Assembly (NCBI RefSeq): GCF_002008165.1
Contig: NZ_MRDM01000031.1
Span: 62,001-126,000, forward strand
Source: Rhizobium laguerreae
Lineage (GTDB): Bacteria; Pseudomonadota; Alphaproteobacteria; Rhizobiales; Rhizobiaceae
Length of the DNA: 64,000 nt
Direction of reading: 5' to 3'
Numbering within the stretch: position 1 is the first letter of the stretch; every line of letters starts with the position of its first letter. Of the stretch, positions 49,160 to 57,015 are shown piece by piece. A program made the translations under genes and the position numbers. The notes beneath the pieces were generated by a model. That model was not told where the DNA came from and made no database searches. It saw only the letters and a program-made list of their open reading frames with translations.

Positions 49160-50101
49160 TCACACGACGGGAGTTGGAAGCGCGCGACCTGCAAAATGCG
49201 CAGCGAGATTGTCTCTGACCAGTTGGCCCATGGCCTTGCGGGTCTCGACAGTGCCAGAGCCGTGATGGGGCTGCAACACGACGTTTTGAAGCGTCAAGAA
49301 ACGTGCATCGATCCGGGGTTCGTTCAGGAAGACATCAAGGCCCGCAGCCTGAATAGTGCGGTCTTGAAGGGCCGCGATCAGCGCCTCTTCGTCGACGGTC
49401 GTCCCGCGCGAAACGTTGATCAAGATGCCGTTCGGACCGAGCGCTCTAAGTACCTCAGCATTGATGATCTTCACAGTCGCCTCCCCACCGGGGACGATGA
49501 CGATCAGAAAATCGGCCCAAGCGGCAAGCGCGACCAGATCGGGCTCGTAGGTGTAGGCAACATCCTGGTGATCATGGCGGGCGAAATAGGAGATGTCGCA
49601 GCCGAAAGCGGCAGCCCTCTTGGCGATCGCCTTGCCGATCCGCCCCATGCCGGCGATCCCCACCTTCTTGCCCGAGACGCGCGTCACCAGCGGCATAGCG
49701 ACACTGCCCCACTGGCCGGAGCGGACCAAAACATCGGCCTGCGGGATCTGCCTCGCCGTGGCAAGCAGCAGTCCGAGGGCGATATCGGCGACATCTTCGG
49801 TCAGCACATCGGGCGTGTTCGTGACGCGAATGCCGTTGGCGCGGGCATAGGACAAGTCGATTGCGTTGGTGCCGACGCCATAACAGGAGACGATTTCCAG
49901 ATTCGGCAATTGCGCCATCAACTCTGCGGACGCTCCGAGTTCGCCGCGGGTGGCTATGGCGCGGATATCCTTGCCGACCCTGGAAATCAGCTCCTGCCGG
50001 TCTGCCGCTTCCCAGAGGCGATGGACGCGGTAGGTCGCCTCCAGATCTACCATGTCCCATTCCGGATAAGCTCCGGCCATCAAGATTTCTACCTCAGGCA
50101 T
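49160..50101 (-). CDS. D-2-hydroxyacid dehydrogenase family protein
   Basis: About 313 residues, D-isomer-specific 2-hydroxyacid dehydrogenase. NAD motif GIAGMGRIGKAIAKR; catalytic Arg in INVSRGTTVDE, Glu in DVFLNEPRI and His in VVLQPHHGSGT. Such enzymes reduce 2-ketogluconate, glyoxylate or hydroxypyruvate. In this regulon a 2-keto-aldonate reductase role (GhrB/TkrA-like) is reasonable. I use ATG 50101 (MPEVEI), preceded by GGA-type bases; ATG 50119 eighteen bases upstream has no visible site but is possible. First gene on the minus side of the O3 operator. Confidence 0.87.
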   Translation of the reverse strand: MPEVEILMAGAYPEWDMVDLEATYRVHRLWEAADRQELISRVGKDIRAIATRGELGASAELMAQLPNLEIVSCYGVGTNAIDLSYARANGIRVTNTPDVLTEDVADIALGLLLATARQIPQADVLVRSGQWGSVAMPLVTRVSGKKVGIAGMGRIGKAIAKRAAAFGCDISYFARHDHQDVAYTYEPDLVALAAWADFLIVIVPGGEATVKIINAEVLRALGPNGILINVSRGTTVDEEALIAALQDRTIQAAGLDVFLNEPRIDARFLTLQNVVLQPHHGSGTVETRKAMGQLVRDNLAAHFAGRALPTPVV

Positions 50102-50133
50102 TCCGTTTCCATCCCGCATTTTGACAGTTGATT

Positions 50134-50149
50134 ATGTTATCGATAACAT
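50134..50149. promoter_or_regulatory. IdnR/GntR-type operator O3, perfect palindrome
   Basis: ATGTTATCGATAACAT, a perfect 16-bp palindrome (18 bp with the flanking T and A, 50133-50150), centred between the divergent hydroxyacid dehydrogenase/idnD and idnO/gntK operons. It matches the ATGTTA-N4-TAACAT sites of enteric GntR/IdnR. Confidence 0.8.
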
Positions 50150-50236
50150 ATAATTCGGAAAAGGGATGTCAAGTGAGTTTCACCGTCAGCGGCAGTTGAA
50201 GCCGTCACCCGCGGCGAAACCGGAGGAGCTATTTGC

Positions 50237-51001
50237 ATGAAGAACTTGTTCGATCTTACCGGACGGCGTGCCCTGATCACCGGCTCGAGCCAGGGGATCG
50301 GCTATGCGCTGGCCGAAGGCCTGGCGAAGTATGGCGCCGAAGTCATCATCAACGGCCGCACGCCCGAAAGCGTCAACCGCGCGGTCGAGAGCCTCAAGGA
50401 CCAAGGCCTGTCTGCCCATGCGGCGATCTTCGACGTGACCAGCAAGGACGCTGCCAAAGCGGGTATCGACGCAATCGAAGCCGATATCGGGCCGCTCGAC
50501 ATCCTGATCAACAATGCCGGCATGCAGTTTCGCACGCCGCTGGAAGATTTCCCGGCGGACAAGTGGGAGCTGCTGCTGACCACCAATATTTCGAGCGTGT
50601 TCTACGTCGGCCAGGCAGCGGCCAAACCCATGATCGCCCGGGGACAGGGCAAGATCATCAACATCGCCTCCGTGCAAAGCGAACTGGCGCGCCCCGGCAT
50701 TGCTCCCTACACCGCGACCAAGGGCGCGGTGCGCAATCTGACCCGCGGCATGTGCGCCGACTGGGCCAAGTACGGCCTGCAGATCAACGCGATTGCGCCG
50801 GGCTATTTCAAGACGCCGCTCAACCAGGCGCTCGTCGACAATCCTGAGTTCTCGTCCTGGCTCGAGAAGCGGACGCCGGCCGGGCGCTGGGGCGATGTCG
50901 AGGAACTGGTCGGCGCCGCCGTTTTCCTGTCCGGCCGCGGTTCGTCCTTCATTAACGGGCACACGCTTTATGTCGACGGCGGCATCACGACCTGCCTCTG
51001 A
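50237..51001 (+). CDS. idnO: 5-keto-D-gluconate 5-reductase (SDR family)
   Basis: A 254-residue short-chain dehydrogenase, the length of E. coli IdnO (254). Cofactor motif TGSSQGIGYAL, NNAGMQ, catalytic Ser in IASVQSELARPG and Tyr/Lys in APYTATKGAV; the stretch TRGMCADWAKYGLQINAIAPGYFKT and KRTPAGRWGDVEELVGAAVFL closely follows IdnO. It reduces 5-ketogluconate to D-gluconate. GGAGGAGC precedes the ATG. Coupled in an operon with gluconokinase 13 bases downstream. Confidence 0.93.
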   Translation: MKNLFDLTGRRALITGSSQGIGYALAEGLAKYGAEVIINGRTPESVNRAVESLKDQGLSAHAAIFDVTSKDAAKAGIDAIEADIGPLDILINNAGMQFRTPLEDFPADKWELLLTTNISSVFYVGQAAAKPMIARGQGKIINIASVQSELARPGIAPYTATKGAVRNLTRGMCADWAKYGLQINAIAPGYFKTPLNQALVDNPEFSSWLEKRTPAGRWGDVEELVGAAVFLSGRGSSFINGHTLYVDGGITTCL

Positions 51002-51014
51002 TAGAGGTGAGGCG

Positions 51015-51572
51015 ATGGAACTCGGGAGAAAGGCACCGCCTCTAACGGTCGTCGTCATGGGGGTCAGCGGCTGCGGAAAATCTTCGGTTGGAGAGCATCT
51101 CGCCGCTCGAAACGGAGTGCCGTTTATGGAAGGTGACCAACTCCATCCTGCCGGAAATGTTGAGAAGATGGCGCAGGGCATACCGCTTGCTGACGACGAC
51201 CGCCTGCCCTGGCTCGACCGGATCGGCGAGGAAATAAGGACCGCGCAACAAGTATCGCAAGGGCTGGTGATTTCCTGTTCGGCGCTGACGAGAAGCTATC
51301 GGGACAGGTTGAGGCAAGCGGCGGACGGGCATCTCGCCTTTGTTTTTTTGGAGGGATCCCGCGATCTGCTGCTGTCGCGGATGCAGGCCCGTCAGGGCCA
51401 TTTCATGCCCGCGACTTTGCTCGACAGCCAGTTGCAGACGCTGGAGCCGCCGACCGGTGAAGCTAATGTCGTGACAGTGGCGATCGATAATGCGTTGGAT
51501 GATATCGTGGCACTGGCTTGCAAGGGACTGAGCGGCATGGCCGTCAAGGGAGGAGATTATCATGCAGGATGA
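51015..51572 (+). CDS. gntK: Gluconokinase
   Basis: A 185-residue P-loop gluconokinase (GntK/IdnK). Walker A is VMGVSGCGKSSVG; further family blocks are EGDQLHPAGNVEKMAQGIPLADDDRLPWLDRI, SCSALTRSYRDRLR and GHFMPATLLDSQLQTLEP. It phosphorylates D-gluconate to 6-phosphogluconate, feeding the Entner-Doudoroff route. ATG 51015 follows GAGGTGAGGCG. Its 3' end overlaps the next gene by 11 bases. Confidence 0.94.
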   Translation: MELGRKAPPLTVVVMGVSGCGKSSVGEHLAARNGVPFMEGDQLHPAGNVEKMAQGIPLADDDRLPWLDRIGEEIRTAQQVSQGLVISCSALTRSYRDRLRQAADGHLAFVFLEGSRDLLLSRMQARQGHFMPATLLDSQLQTLEPPTGEANVVTVAIDNALDDIVALACKGLSGMAVKGGDYHAG

Positions 51573-52455
51573 CTACAGAGCAGATGTCGCCGTCATCGGT
51601 GCCGGCATCATGGGAACGGCGATCGTCACCCGATTGATCGAAACCGGGCATAAGGTATCGGTCTTCGACCTGGATACCGAAAAAGTTGCGGCTTTGCAGG
51701 CCAAGGGCGCGCGTCCGGCCGGCTCCGTGGAGGAAGCGGTCTCGCGGTCGGCGTTTTGTGTGCTCAGCCTCAATCACGCAAACATCGTCCGCGCTGTCGT
51801 CTTCGGCGAAAAGGGCGTTGCGGCGGCGGCGAATGCCGACAAGGTGCTGATCGATATGTCCTCGATCGACCCGGCCGACACGGCCGACATGGCGACGCGG
51901 CTGCGTCGAGAAACCGGCATGACATGGGTGGATTGCCCGCTTTCCGGCGGCGTGCCAGGTGCGCTGAGCGGACGCCTGACGATTATGGCCGGAGGCAGTG
52001 CTGAGGATTTCGAACGGGCACGCGTGGTGATGCGGCATCTTGCCGCCAACTACACGCTGATGGGTGTATCCGGCGCGGGGCAGACTACGAAGCTGATCAA
52101 TCAATTGTTTTGCGCCGTGCTGTTTCAGGCCGTCGCGGAGGCGGTCAAGCTCGCTGAAGCCGGCGGCGTCGATCCGGCCGCCATTCCGGCCGCCCTTGCC
52201 GGCGGCAGGGCGGACAGCCGCATATTGCAGGAATTCATGGCGAAATTCGCCGCTCGGGATTTCTCGCCGACAGGCAGAATCGACAATATGTTGAAGGATC
52301 TGGATTCGCTTCAGGCGTTTGCGCTGAAGACGAAGACGCCATTGCCGATGACCGGCTCGGTGGTCGAAATTCACCGCCTGCTCTGCACTGCCGGGCTTGG
52401 ACCGAGGGACTCGGCCGAGATGATGCGCCTTCTCGATGGATTTCAGGCCGACTGA
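51562..52455 (+). CDS. Beta-hydroxyacid dehydrogenase family (HIBADH-like) oxidoreductase
   Basis: A 297-residue NAD(P) enzyme of the 3-hydroxyisobutyrate/6-phosphogluconate dehydrogenase superfamily. Motifs: nucleotide-binding VIGAGIMGTAIVTRLIETGH, substrate loop DCPLSGGVPGALSGRLTIMAGG, and catalytic Lys in GAGQTTKLINQL. GGGAGGAGATTATC precedes the ATG. Candidate substrates are tartronate semialdehyde, hydroxyisobutyrate, succinic semialdehyde or an aldonate; I cannot tell which. It is the third gene of the idnO-gntK operon, so a sugar-acid step is likely. Confidence 0.87.
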   Translation: MQDDYRADVAVIGAGIMGTAIVTRLIETGHKVSVFDLDTEKVAALQAKGARPAGSVEEAVSRSAFCVLSLNHANIVRAVVFGEKGVAAAANADKVLIDMSSIDPADTADMATRLRRETGMTWVDCPLSGGVPGALSGRLTIMAGGSAEDFERARVVMRHLAANYTLMGVSGAGQTTKLINQLFCAVLFQAVAEAVKLAEAGGVDPAAIPAALAGGRADSRILQEFMAKFAARDFSPTGRIDNMLKDLDSLQAFALKTKTPLPMTGSVVEIHRLLCTAGLGPRDSAEMMRLLDGFQAD

Positions 52456-52510
52456 CGTCAAACTGTCCGAGAAATTCGAGATCGTCATCTTTCCGCTTGA
52501 CCATCCATAA

Positions 52511-52526
52511 ATGTTATCGATAACAT
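52511..52526. promoter_or_regulatory. IdnR/GntR-type operator O4, perfect palindrome
   Basis: ATGTTATCGATAACAT again, identical to O3, 36 bases upstream of the ABC ATPase start. It gives the sugar importer operon its own regulated promoter. Confidence 0.8.
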
Positions 52527-52550
52527 ACACCCATGAAAACCGCAGCTTTG

Positions 52551-52556
52551 GGAGGA
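52551..52556 (+). promoter_or_regulatory. Shine-Dalgarno deciding the importer ATPase start
   Basis: GGAGGA followed by six bases and GTG at 52563. An in-frame ATG at 52533 lies six bases after operator O4 and has no site, so the GTG is preferred. Confidence 0.6.
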
Positions 52557-52562
52557 GCCACA

Positions 52563-54059
52563 GTGGAAGCCAAGAGACTGCTGGAATTCCAGTCGATCAC
52601 CAAGAGCTTCGGCGGCACGCAAGCGCTGCGTGACGTCTCGATCGATCTGCGCGAGGGTGAAATTCTCGCGCTGCTGGGAGAAAACGGCGCCGGTAAATCG
52701 ACGCTCATCAAGACGCTTGCGGGCATCTACAAGCCCGATAGCGGCGACATCCTGTTTCGCGGCCAGAGCTACCATCATCGTCCCCCGAAGCCGAACGAGC
52801 GGCAGCCGGTTGCCTTCATCCACCAGGATCTCGGTTTGATCGAGTGGATGACGGTCGGCGAGAACATGGGCCTGTCGCAGGGCTTCTCGATGCGTCGCGG
52901 CCTCATCGATTGGAACAGGACGCAGGCGCGCGCCAACGAAGCCTTGAAACTGGTCGGTTGCGACTTTGACCCCACGACGCGGGTCTCGGCATTGTCGCGC
53001 ACCGAAAAGTCGCTTGTCGCCATCGCCCGTGCACTTGCCGTCGAAGCCGACGTGCTGGTGCTCGACGAGCCTACGGCGAGCCTTCCCGCCGATGAAGTCG
53101 ATCGGCTGTTCAATGCGATCCGTCCGTTGAAGGATCGTGGCGTCGGGATGATCTACGTTTCCCACAGGCTGGACGAAATCTTCCGGATTGCCGATCGGGT
53201 CGCGGTTCTGCGCGACGGATGCATGGTGGGACAGAAGCCCGTCAGCGAGACCACCCCCGAGGAGCTGGTGACGATGATCATCGGCCGCAGCGGCGACAGC
53301 CTCTTTTCCAAGATGGCGATCACGCCCGGCAAGGCGATCGTTGAGGTCCGCGATCTCGTCTGCGCCGGCACAGGCCCGATATCCTTCGATATCCGCGAGG
53401 GCGAGCTTCTGGGACTGGCTGGATTGCGTGGCGCCGGTCAGGAACGGATCGGCCGCGCCCTGTTTGGTTGCGAGCCCTTCAACGGCTCGGTTCTGCTGCA
53501 TGACGAGGCCCCCGACCTTTCCAGCCCACGAGGGGCAATGGCGTCGGGCATCGGCTTGATTGCCCGTGACCGGACGGAGGAGTCCGTGGCGCTCTCGCTG
53601 TCCATTCGGGAAAATACCTACCTTAATCCGGGAGCCGTCGGGCGTGGGCTTTTGTCCTTCCTGTCGCCGCGCGGCGAAGCCGACCTTGCCCATAAGATCG
53701 GCCATTCCGTCGGTCTACGGCCGAACGACCCGGATCTGCCGGTGGAGGCCCTGTCGGGCGGCAACCAGCAGAAAGTGGTCGTCGGCCGCTGGCTGGCAAC
53801 CGGCCGCAAGCTGCTGGTCGCCGAAGATCCGACCGCCGGCGTCGACATCGGGGCGCGTGCCGAAATCTACCGTCTGATCACCCAGGCGCTCGAGGCCGGT
53901 CTTGCGGTTGTCGTGGTGTCGACGGACTTCGAGGAAATTGCCCATATCTGCCACCGCGCGCTGGTTTTCTCGCGCGGGAAAATCGTCAGCGAACTGACTG
54001 GAAGCGCTCTGACGACGGAGGCGGTCATCACGGCCGCATCCGCATCGGAAGCCGCTTGA
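52563..54059 (+). CDS. Sugar ABC transporter ATP-binding protein (RbsA-like, double NBD)
   Basis: A 498-residue double ATPase of the CUT2 family. First domain: Walker A GENGAGKST near residue 40, signature LSRTEKSLVAIARALA (the usual degenerate form for this family) and Walker B VLVLDEPTASL. Second domain: GLRGAGQE replacing Walker A, signature LSGGNQQKVVVGRWLATG and VAEDPTAGVDIGARAEIY. First gene of the importer operon behind operator O4; permease and binding protein follow. Probable substrate: an aldonate such as idonate or gluconate, or a lactone precursor (from context). Confidence 0.92.
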   Translation: MEAKRLLEFQSITKSFGGTQALRDVSIDLREGEILALLGENGAGKSTLIKTLAGIYKPDSGDILFRGQSYHHRPPKPNERQPVAFIHQDLGLIEWMTVGENMGLSQGFSMRRGLIDWNRTQARANEALKLVGCDFDPTTRVSALSRTEKSLVAIARALAVEADVLVLDEPTASLPADEVDRLFNAIRPLKDRGVGMIYVSHRLDEIFRIADRVAVLRDGCMVGQKPVSETTPEELVTMIIGRSGDSLFSKMAITPGKAIVEVRDLVCAGTGPISFDIREGELLGLAGLRGAGQERIGRALFGCEPFNGSVLLHDEAPDLSSPRGAMASGIGLIARDRTEESVALSLSIRENTYLNPGAVGRGLLSFLSPRGEADLAHKIGHSVGLRPNDPDLPVEALSGGNQQKVVVGRWLATGRKLLVAEDPTAGVDIGARAEIYRLITQALEAGLAVVVVSTDFEEIAHICHRALVFSRGKIVSELTGSALTTEAVITAASASEAA

Positions 54060-54077
54060 GCCATCGGGAGAACAGCC

Positions 54078-55118
54078 ATGCAATCCATTGAATCCACGGC
54101 TCTGGAGCCGACCAAGAGCGAAATGGCGGGTCTGTCCACGGGACAGAAGATCGGACGTCTGATCCCGGTTTATGGGCTGGTGATCCTGACCGTCGGCCTG
54201 ATCGTGATCTTCTCGATCCTTCTGCCGGATACTTTCCCGACCGTGTTGAACGTCCGCTCGATTGTGTCCGACAAGGCGATCATCGCGCTTCTGTCGCTGG
54301 CCGCGATGATCCCGATGGCATCGGGTCGCATCGATCTGACCGTCGGCTATGGCATCGTGCTCTGGCACATTCTCGCCATCAGCCTGCAGACGGCTTACGG
54401 CCTGCCCTGGCCGGTCGCGGTGGTCATCGTGCTCGCGCTCGGTGTTCTTACCGGCTGCATCAACGGCCTGCTGGTCGAGGTTGCGAAGATCGACAGCTTC
54501 ATCGCGACGCTCGGCACCGGAACGGTCCTATACGCGCTTGCGCTCTGGCACACCGGCGGCCGGCAGGTGGTCGGCGTCCTGCCTGAGGGTTTCTATGCGC
54601 TGAACGGCACGATGCTGTTCGGCCTGCCGATCACCGGCTTCTACGTGCTGCTGATCGCCATCTGCATGTGGATCGTGCTCGAATACCTGCCGATCGGCCG
54701 CTATCTCTACGCCATCGGCGCCAATCCGAAGGCTGCGGCCCTCAATGGCATTCCGGTCCGCAAATTCGTGATCGGCGCATTCGTCACCTCGGGGCTGCTC
54801 GCGGCTCTGACCGGGGTCCTGCTCGCCTCGAAGCTGCGCATCGGCCAGGCGAGCGTCGGCCTCGAATATCTCCTGCCGGCGCTTGTCGGCGCGTTTCTCG
54901 GATCGACGACGATCAAGCCGGGACGGGTGAACGTCTGGGGCACCTTGATCGGCGTCATCATCCTGGCGGTCGGAATATCAGGAATTCAGCAATTCGGCGG
55001 GTCGTTCTTCGTCGAACCGCTGTTCAACGGCGTGACCCTGCTGATTGCCATCGGCATCGCAGGTTACGCCCAGCGCAAGCGCGGAGCTGTGAGGAGGATC
55101 ACACCCGCATCCAAATGA
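54078..55118 (+). CDS. Sugar ABC transporter permease (RbsC-like)
   Basis: A 346-residue BPD_transp_2 permease with 8-10 membrane segments. Family blocks: IALLSLAAMIPMASGRIDLTVG, GCINGLLVEVAKIDSFIATLGTGTV, and the loop LYAIGANPKAAALNGIPVRKFVIGAFVTSGLLAAL. GGGAGAACAGCC precedes the ATG. A single permease gene is normal for CUT2 systems, which act as homodimers. Confidence 0.92.
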   Translation: MQSIESTALEPTKSEMAGLSTGQKIGRLIPVYGLVILTVGLIVIFSILLPDTFPTVLNVRSIVSDKAIIALLSLAAMIPMASGRIDLTVGYGIVLWHILAISLQTAYGLPWPVAVVIVLALGVLTGCINGLLVEVAKIDSFIATLGTGTVLYALALWHTGGRQVVGVLPEGFYALNGTMLFGLPITGFYVLLIAICMWIVLEYLPIGRYLYAIGANPKAAALNGIPVRKFVIGAFVTSGLLAALTGVLLASKLRIGQASVGLEYLLPALVGAFLGSTTIKPGRVNVWGTLIGVIILAVGISGIQQFGGSFFVEPLFNGVTLLIAIGIAGYAQRKRGAVRRITPASK

Positions 55119-55120
55119 GG

Positions 55121-55140
55121 ATGCCGGCTCATCCCGGCAT
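55121..55140 (+). terminator. Small intercistronic hairpin before the binding-protein gene
   Basis: ATGCCGG and CCGGCAT form a 7-bp stem with a six-base loop between permease and binding-protein genes. No T-tract; possible mRNA processing or stability element rather than a full terminator. Confidence 0.4.
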
Positions 55141-55169
55141 TTCACAACAAACAAAATGGAGGAGTGAAC

Positions 55170-56267
55170 ATGAAGCGCAGAACGTTATTGCAGGCAACGG
55201 TCGCAACCGTCGCCGTTATGCTCAGCATGCCAGCATTGGCCGATTCGATGGCCGACGCCAAGGCCATAGTCGAAAAGTATGCTTCCAAGGTGAGCGCCTG
55301 GGATGGCCCGACGAGCGGCCCCAAGGGCGCTGCCGGAAAGAACATCGTCATTCTTGCCGGTGATATGAAAAACGGCGGCATCCTCGGCGTGGTCAATGGC
55401 GTTCAGGAAGCGGCAGGCGCGCTCGGCTGGACGGTGAAGGCACTTGACGGCGCCGGTTCGATCGGCGGCCGGACCGCGGCGTTCGGCCAGGCCATGGCGC
55501 TGAAGCCGGATGGCATCATCATCAACGGCTTTGACGCGGTCGAGCAGAAGCCGGCGATGGAAGCGGCCAAGGCTGCCGGCATTCCGATGGTTTCCTGGCA
55601 CGCTGCCTCGGCGGTCGGTCCGGTTCCCGAAGTCGGCGTCTTCGCAAACGTGACCACCGATGCGATGGAAGTGTCGAAGTCTGCGGCGGACTGGGCTTTC
55701 GCCGATGCCGCCGGCAAGCCGGGCGTCATCATCTTCACCGACTCCACCTATGCGATCGCGATTGCCAAGGCCGATCGCATGAAGAAGGAGATCGAGGATC
55801 TCGGCGGTACGGTGCTCGAATATGTCGACACGCCGATCGCGGAAACCTCCCAGCGCATGCCGCAGCTGACCACATCGCTTCTGCAGAAGTATGGTGCGAA
55901 GTGGACGCATTCGCTGGCGATCAACGACCTCTATTATGACTTCATGGGACCTTCGCTCGCCTCGGCCGGCATTGCCGGCGACGGAAAACCGGTAAACGTC
56001 GCAGCCGGCGACGGTTCGGAGAGCGCCTACCAGCGCATCCGTGCCAAGCAGTTCCAGGCCGTCACGGTCGCCGAGCCGCTCAACCTCCAGGGCTGGCAGC
56101 TCGTCGACGAACTAAACCGCGCCTTTGCGGGCGCCCCATGGTCGGGCTACGTGTCGCCGCTGCATGTGGTGACCAGCCAGAACGTCGAGTTTGACGGTGG
56201 GCCGAAGAACAGCTTCGACCCCGACAACGGTTATCGCGATCAATACAAGAAAATCTGGGGCAAATAA
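55170..56267 (+). CDS. Sugar ABC transporter substrate-binding protein (Peripla_BP_4)
   Basis: A 365-residue periplasmic protein of the ribose-binding-like family. Signal peptide MKRRTLLQATVATVAVMLSM, cleavage near ALADS. The mature part has a leading helical segment (MADAKAIVEKYASKVSAWDGPT) often seen in CUT2 proteins of rhizobia, then KNIVILAGDMKNGGILGVVNGVQEAA, GIIINGFDAVEQKPAMEAAKAAGIPMVSWH. GGAGGAGTGAAC precedes the ATG; a GTG two codons upstream is the alternative. Followed by a strong palindromic terminator. Confidence 0.92.
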   Translation: MKRRTLLQATVATVAVMLSMPALADSMADAKAIVEKYASKVSAWDGPTSGPKGAAGKNIVILAGDMKNGGILGVVNGVQEAAGALGWTVKALDGAGSIGGRTAAFGQAMALKPDGIIINGFDAVEQKPAMEAAKAAGIPMVSWHAASAVGPVPEVGVFANVTTDAMEVSKSAADWAFADAAGKPGVIIFTDSTYAIAIAKADRMKKEIEDLGGTVLEYVDTPIAETSQRMPQLTTSLLQKYGAKWTHSLAINDLYYDFMGPSLASAGIAGDGKPVNVAAGDGSESAYQRIRAKQFQAVTVAEPLNLQGWQLVDELNRAFAGAPWSGYVSPLHVVTSQNVEFDGGPKNSFDPDNGYRDQYKKIWGK

Positions 56268-56276
56268 CCCTCTCAG

Positions 56277-56304
56277 TCAGGGCGTATCGATCGATATGCC
56301 CTGA
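56277..56304. terminator. 28-bp palindromic hairpin after the sugar importer operon
   Basis: TCAGGGC / GCCCTGA arms enclose TATCGATCGATA, itself a palindrome; the full 28 bp is symmetric apart from one G-T pair. A strong hairpin nine bases after the binding-protein stop. The central part resembles the operator core but lacks the TGTTA arms, so I call it a terminator. Confidence 0.6.
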
Positions 56305-56362
56305 CCTCCTGACAACATACCAACATCGATCCAGCTCCGGCGAGTTTTGGAAAAGAGAACCT

Positions 56363-56701
56363 ATGATCATTCGTTATGCTTTGTTTGAAGGCGAAATCCA
56401 TCCCGGCAGAGAAGCGGAATTCCGCGAATTCGTGCGGCAGCGGCTCGTCCCTCTCTGGACGAAATTTCCGGGCGCCGAGGAAATCCGGGTGCTGGATGGA
56501 ATGGAGCGCGACGAAGGCGCCCCGATCTATGCCATGGCGCTCGCCATTCGTTATCCCGATATGGATACGGTGAACGCGGCACTTCTCTCCGATGTGCGGT
56601 CGCAGAGCCGCGAGGTCACCGGCGAACTCCTGCAGCTCTTTACCGGCAAGGTGCACCATCACGTATTCGCGGCCAACGAATATGCACCGTATATTGCCTG
56701 A
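56363..56701 (+). CDS. Small EthD/Dabb-like ferredoxin-fold protein
   Basis: A 112-residue protein with a leading strand MIIRYALFEGEIHPGREAEFREFV and a pattern of alternating strands and helices typical of dimeric alpha-beta barrel proteins such as EthD. No catalytic motif is evident. AAGAGA precedes the ATG. It lies 95 bp after the sugar importer, across a hairpin, and before a clear Rho-independent terminator, so it may be a low-level last gene of the idn regulon or a single gene. Function unknown. Confidence 0.72.
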   Translation: MIIRYALFEGEIHPGREAEFREFVRQRLVPLWTKFPGAEEIRVLDGMERDEGAPIYAMALAIRYPDMDTVNAALLSDVRSQSREVTGELLQLFTGKVHHHVFAANEYAPYIA

Positions 56702-57015
56702 CATAAGGCGATCCCGACGTCCGTGACGGCTTGGGCGACTGCTTCGGTCCGCTGCCCGGCTTAAACAAAAGTAAGGGTTTGAACAAAGACCCGGAAAGCG
56801 CCCGCGGACGAGCCTCCCGGGCGCTTTTTCACGTCTGGTGCGCCGAGCATCCTCGGGCGCGCCGGATGCGATCGTTCCGGTTGCCCGACTTTTGAGGACA
56901 ATTTTCCCTCAGCGCCACTTTCATTAAACTAAATAGTCTATCGAATTAGTGGATTATATTCCATCTTACCGTGCATCGCTCCTGCAATCAGCAATCCGAA
57001 ACGGGAAGATCGACG
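56702..57015. other. Intergenic region with terminator and promoter of the Ssu-like operon
   Basis: A 314-bp stretch. The first half holds the terminator at 56795-56829. The second half is AT-rich and contains ACTAAATAGT (56927-56936) and GAATTAGTGG near 56943, which look like promoter or regulator-binding DNA for the sulfonate-type importer operon. No small gene seen. Confidence 0.5.
56795..56829 (+). terminator. Rho-independent terminator
   Basis: AAAGCGCCCG and CGGGCGCTTT form a 10-bp stem with a 13-base loop, followed without gap by a run of five T. The clearest intrinsic terminator in the window; it ends the idonate/EthD-like transcript. Confidence 0.85.

Noticed and set aside
56285..56296. 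TATCGATCGATA as a fifth IdnR-type operator
   Set aside because: It lacks the TGTTA/TAACA arms and is embedded in a longer hairpin right after a stop codon, better explained as terminator.
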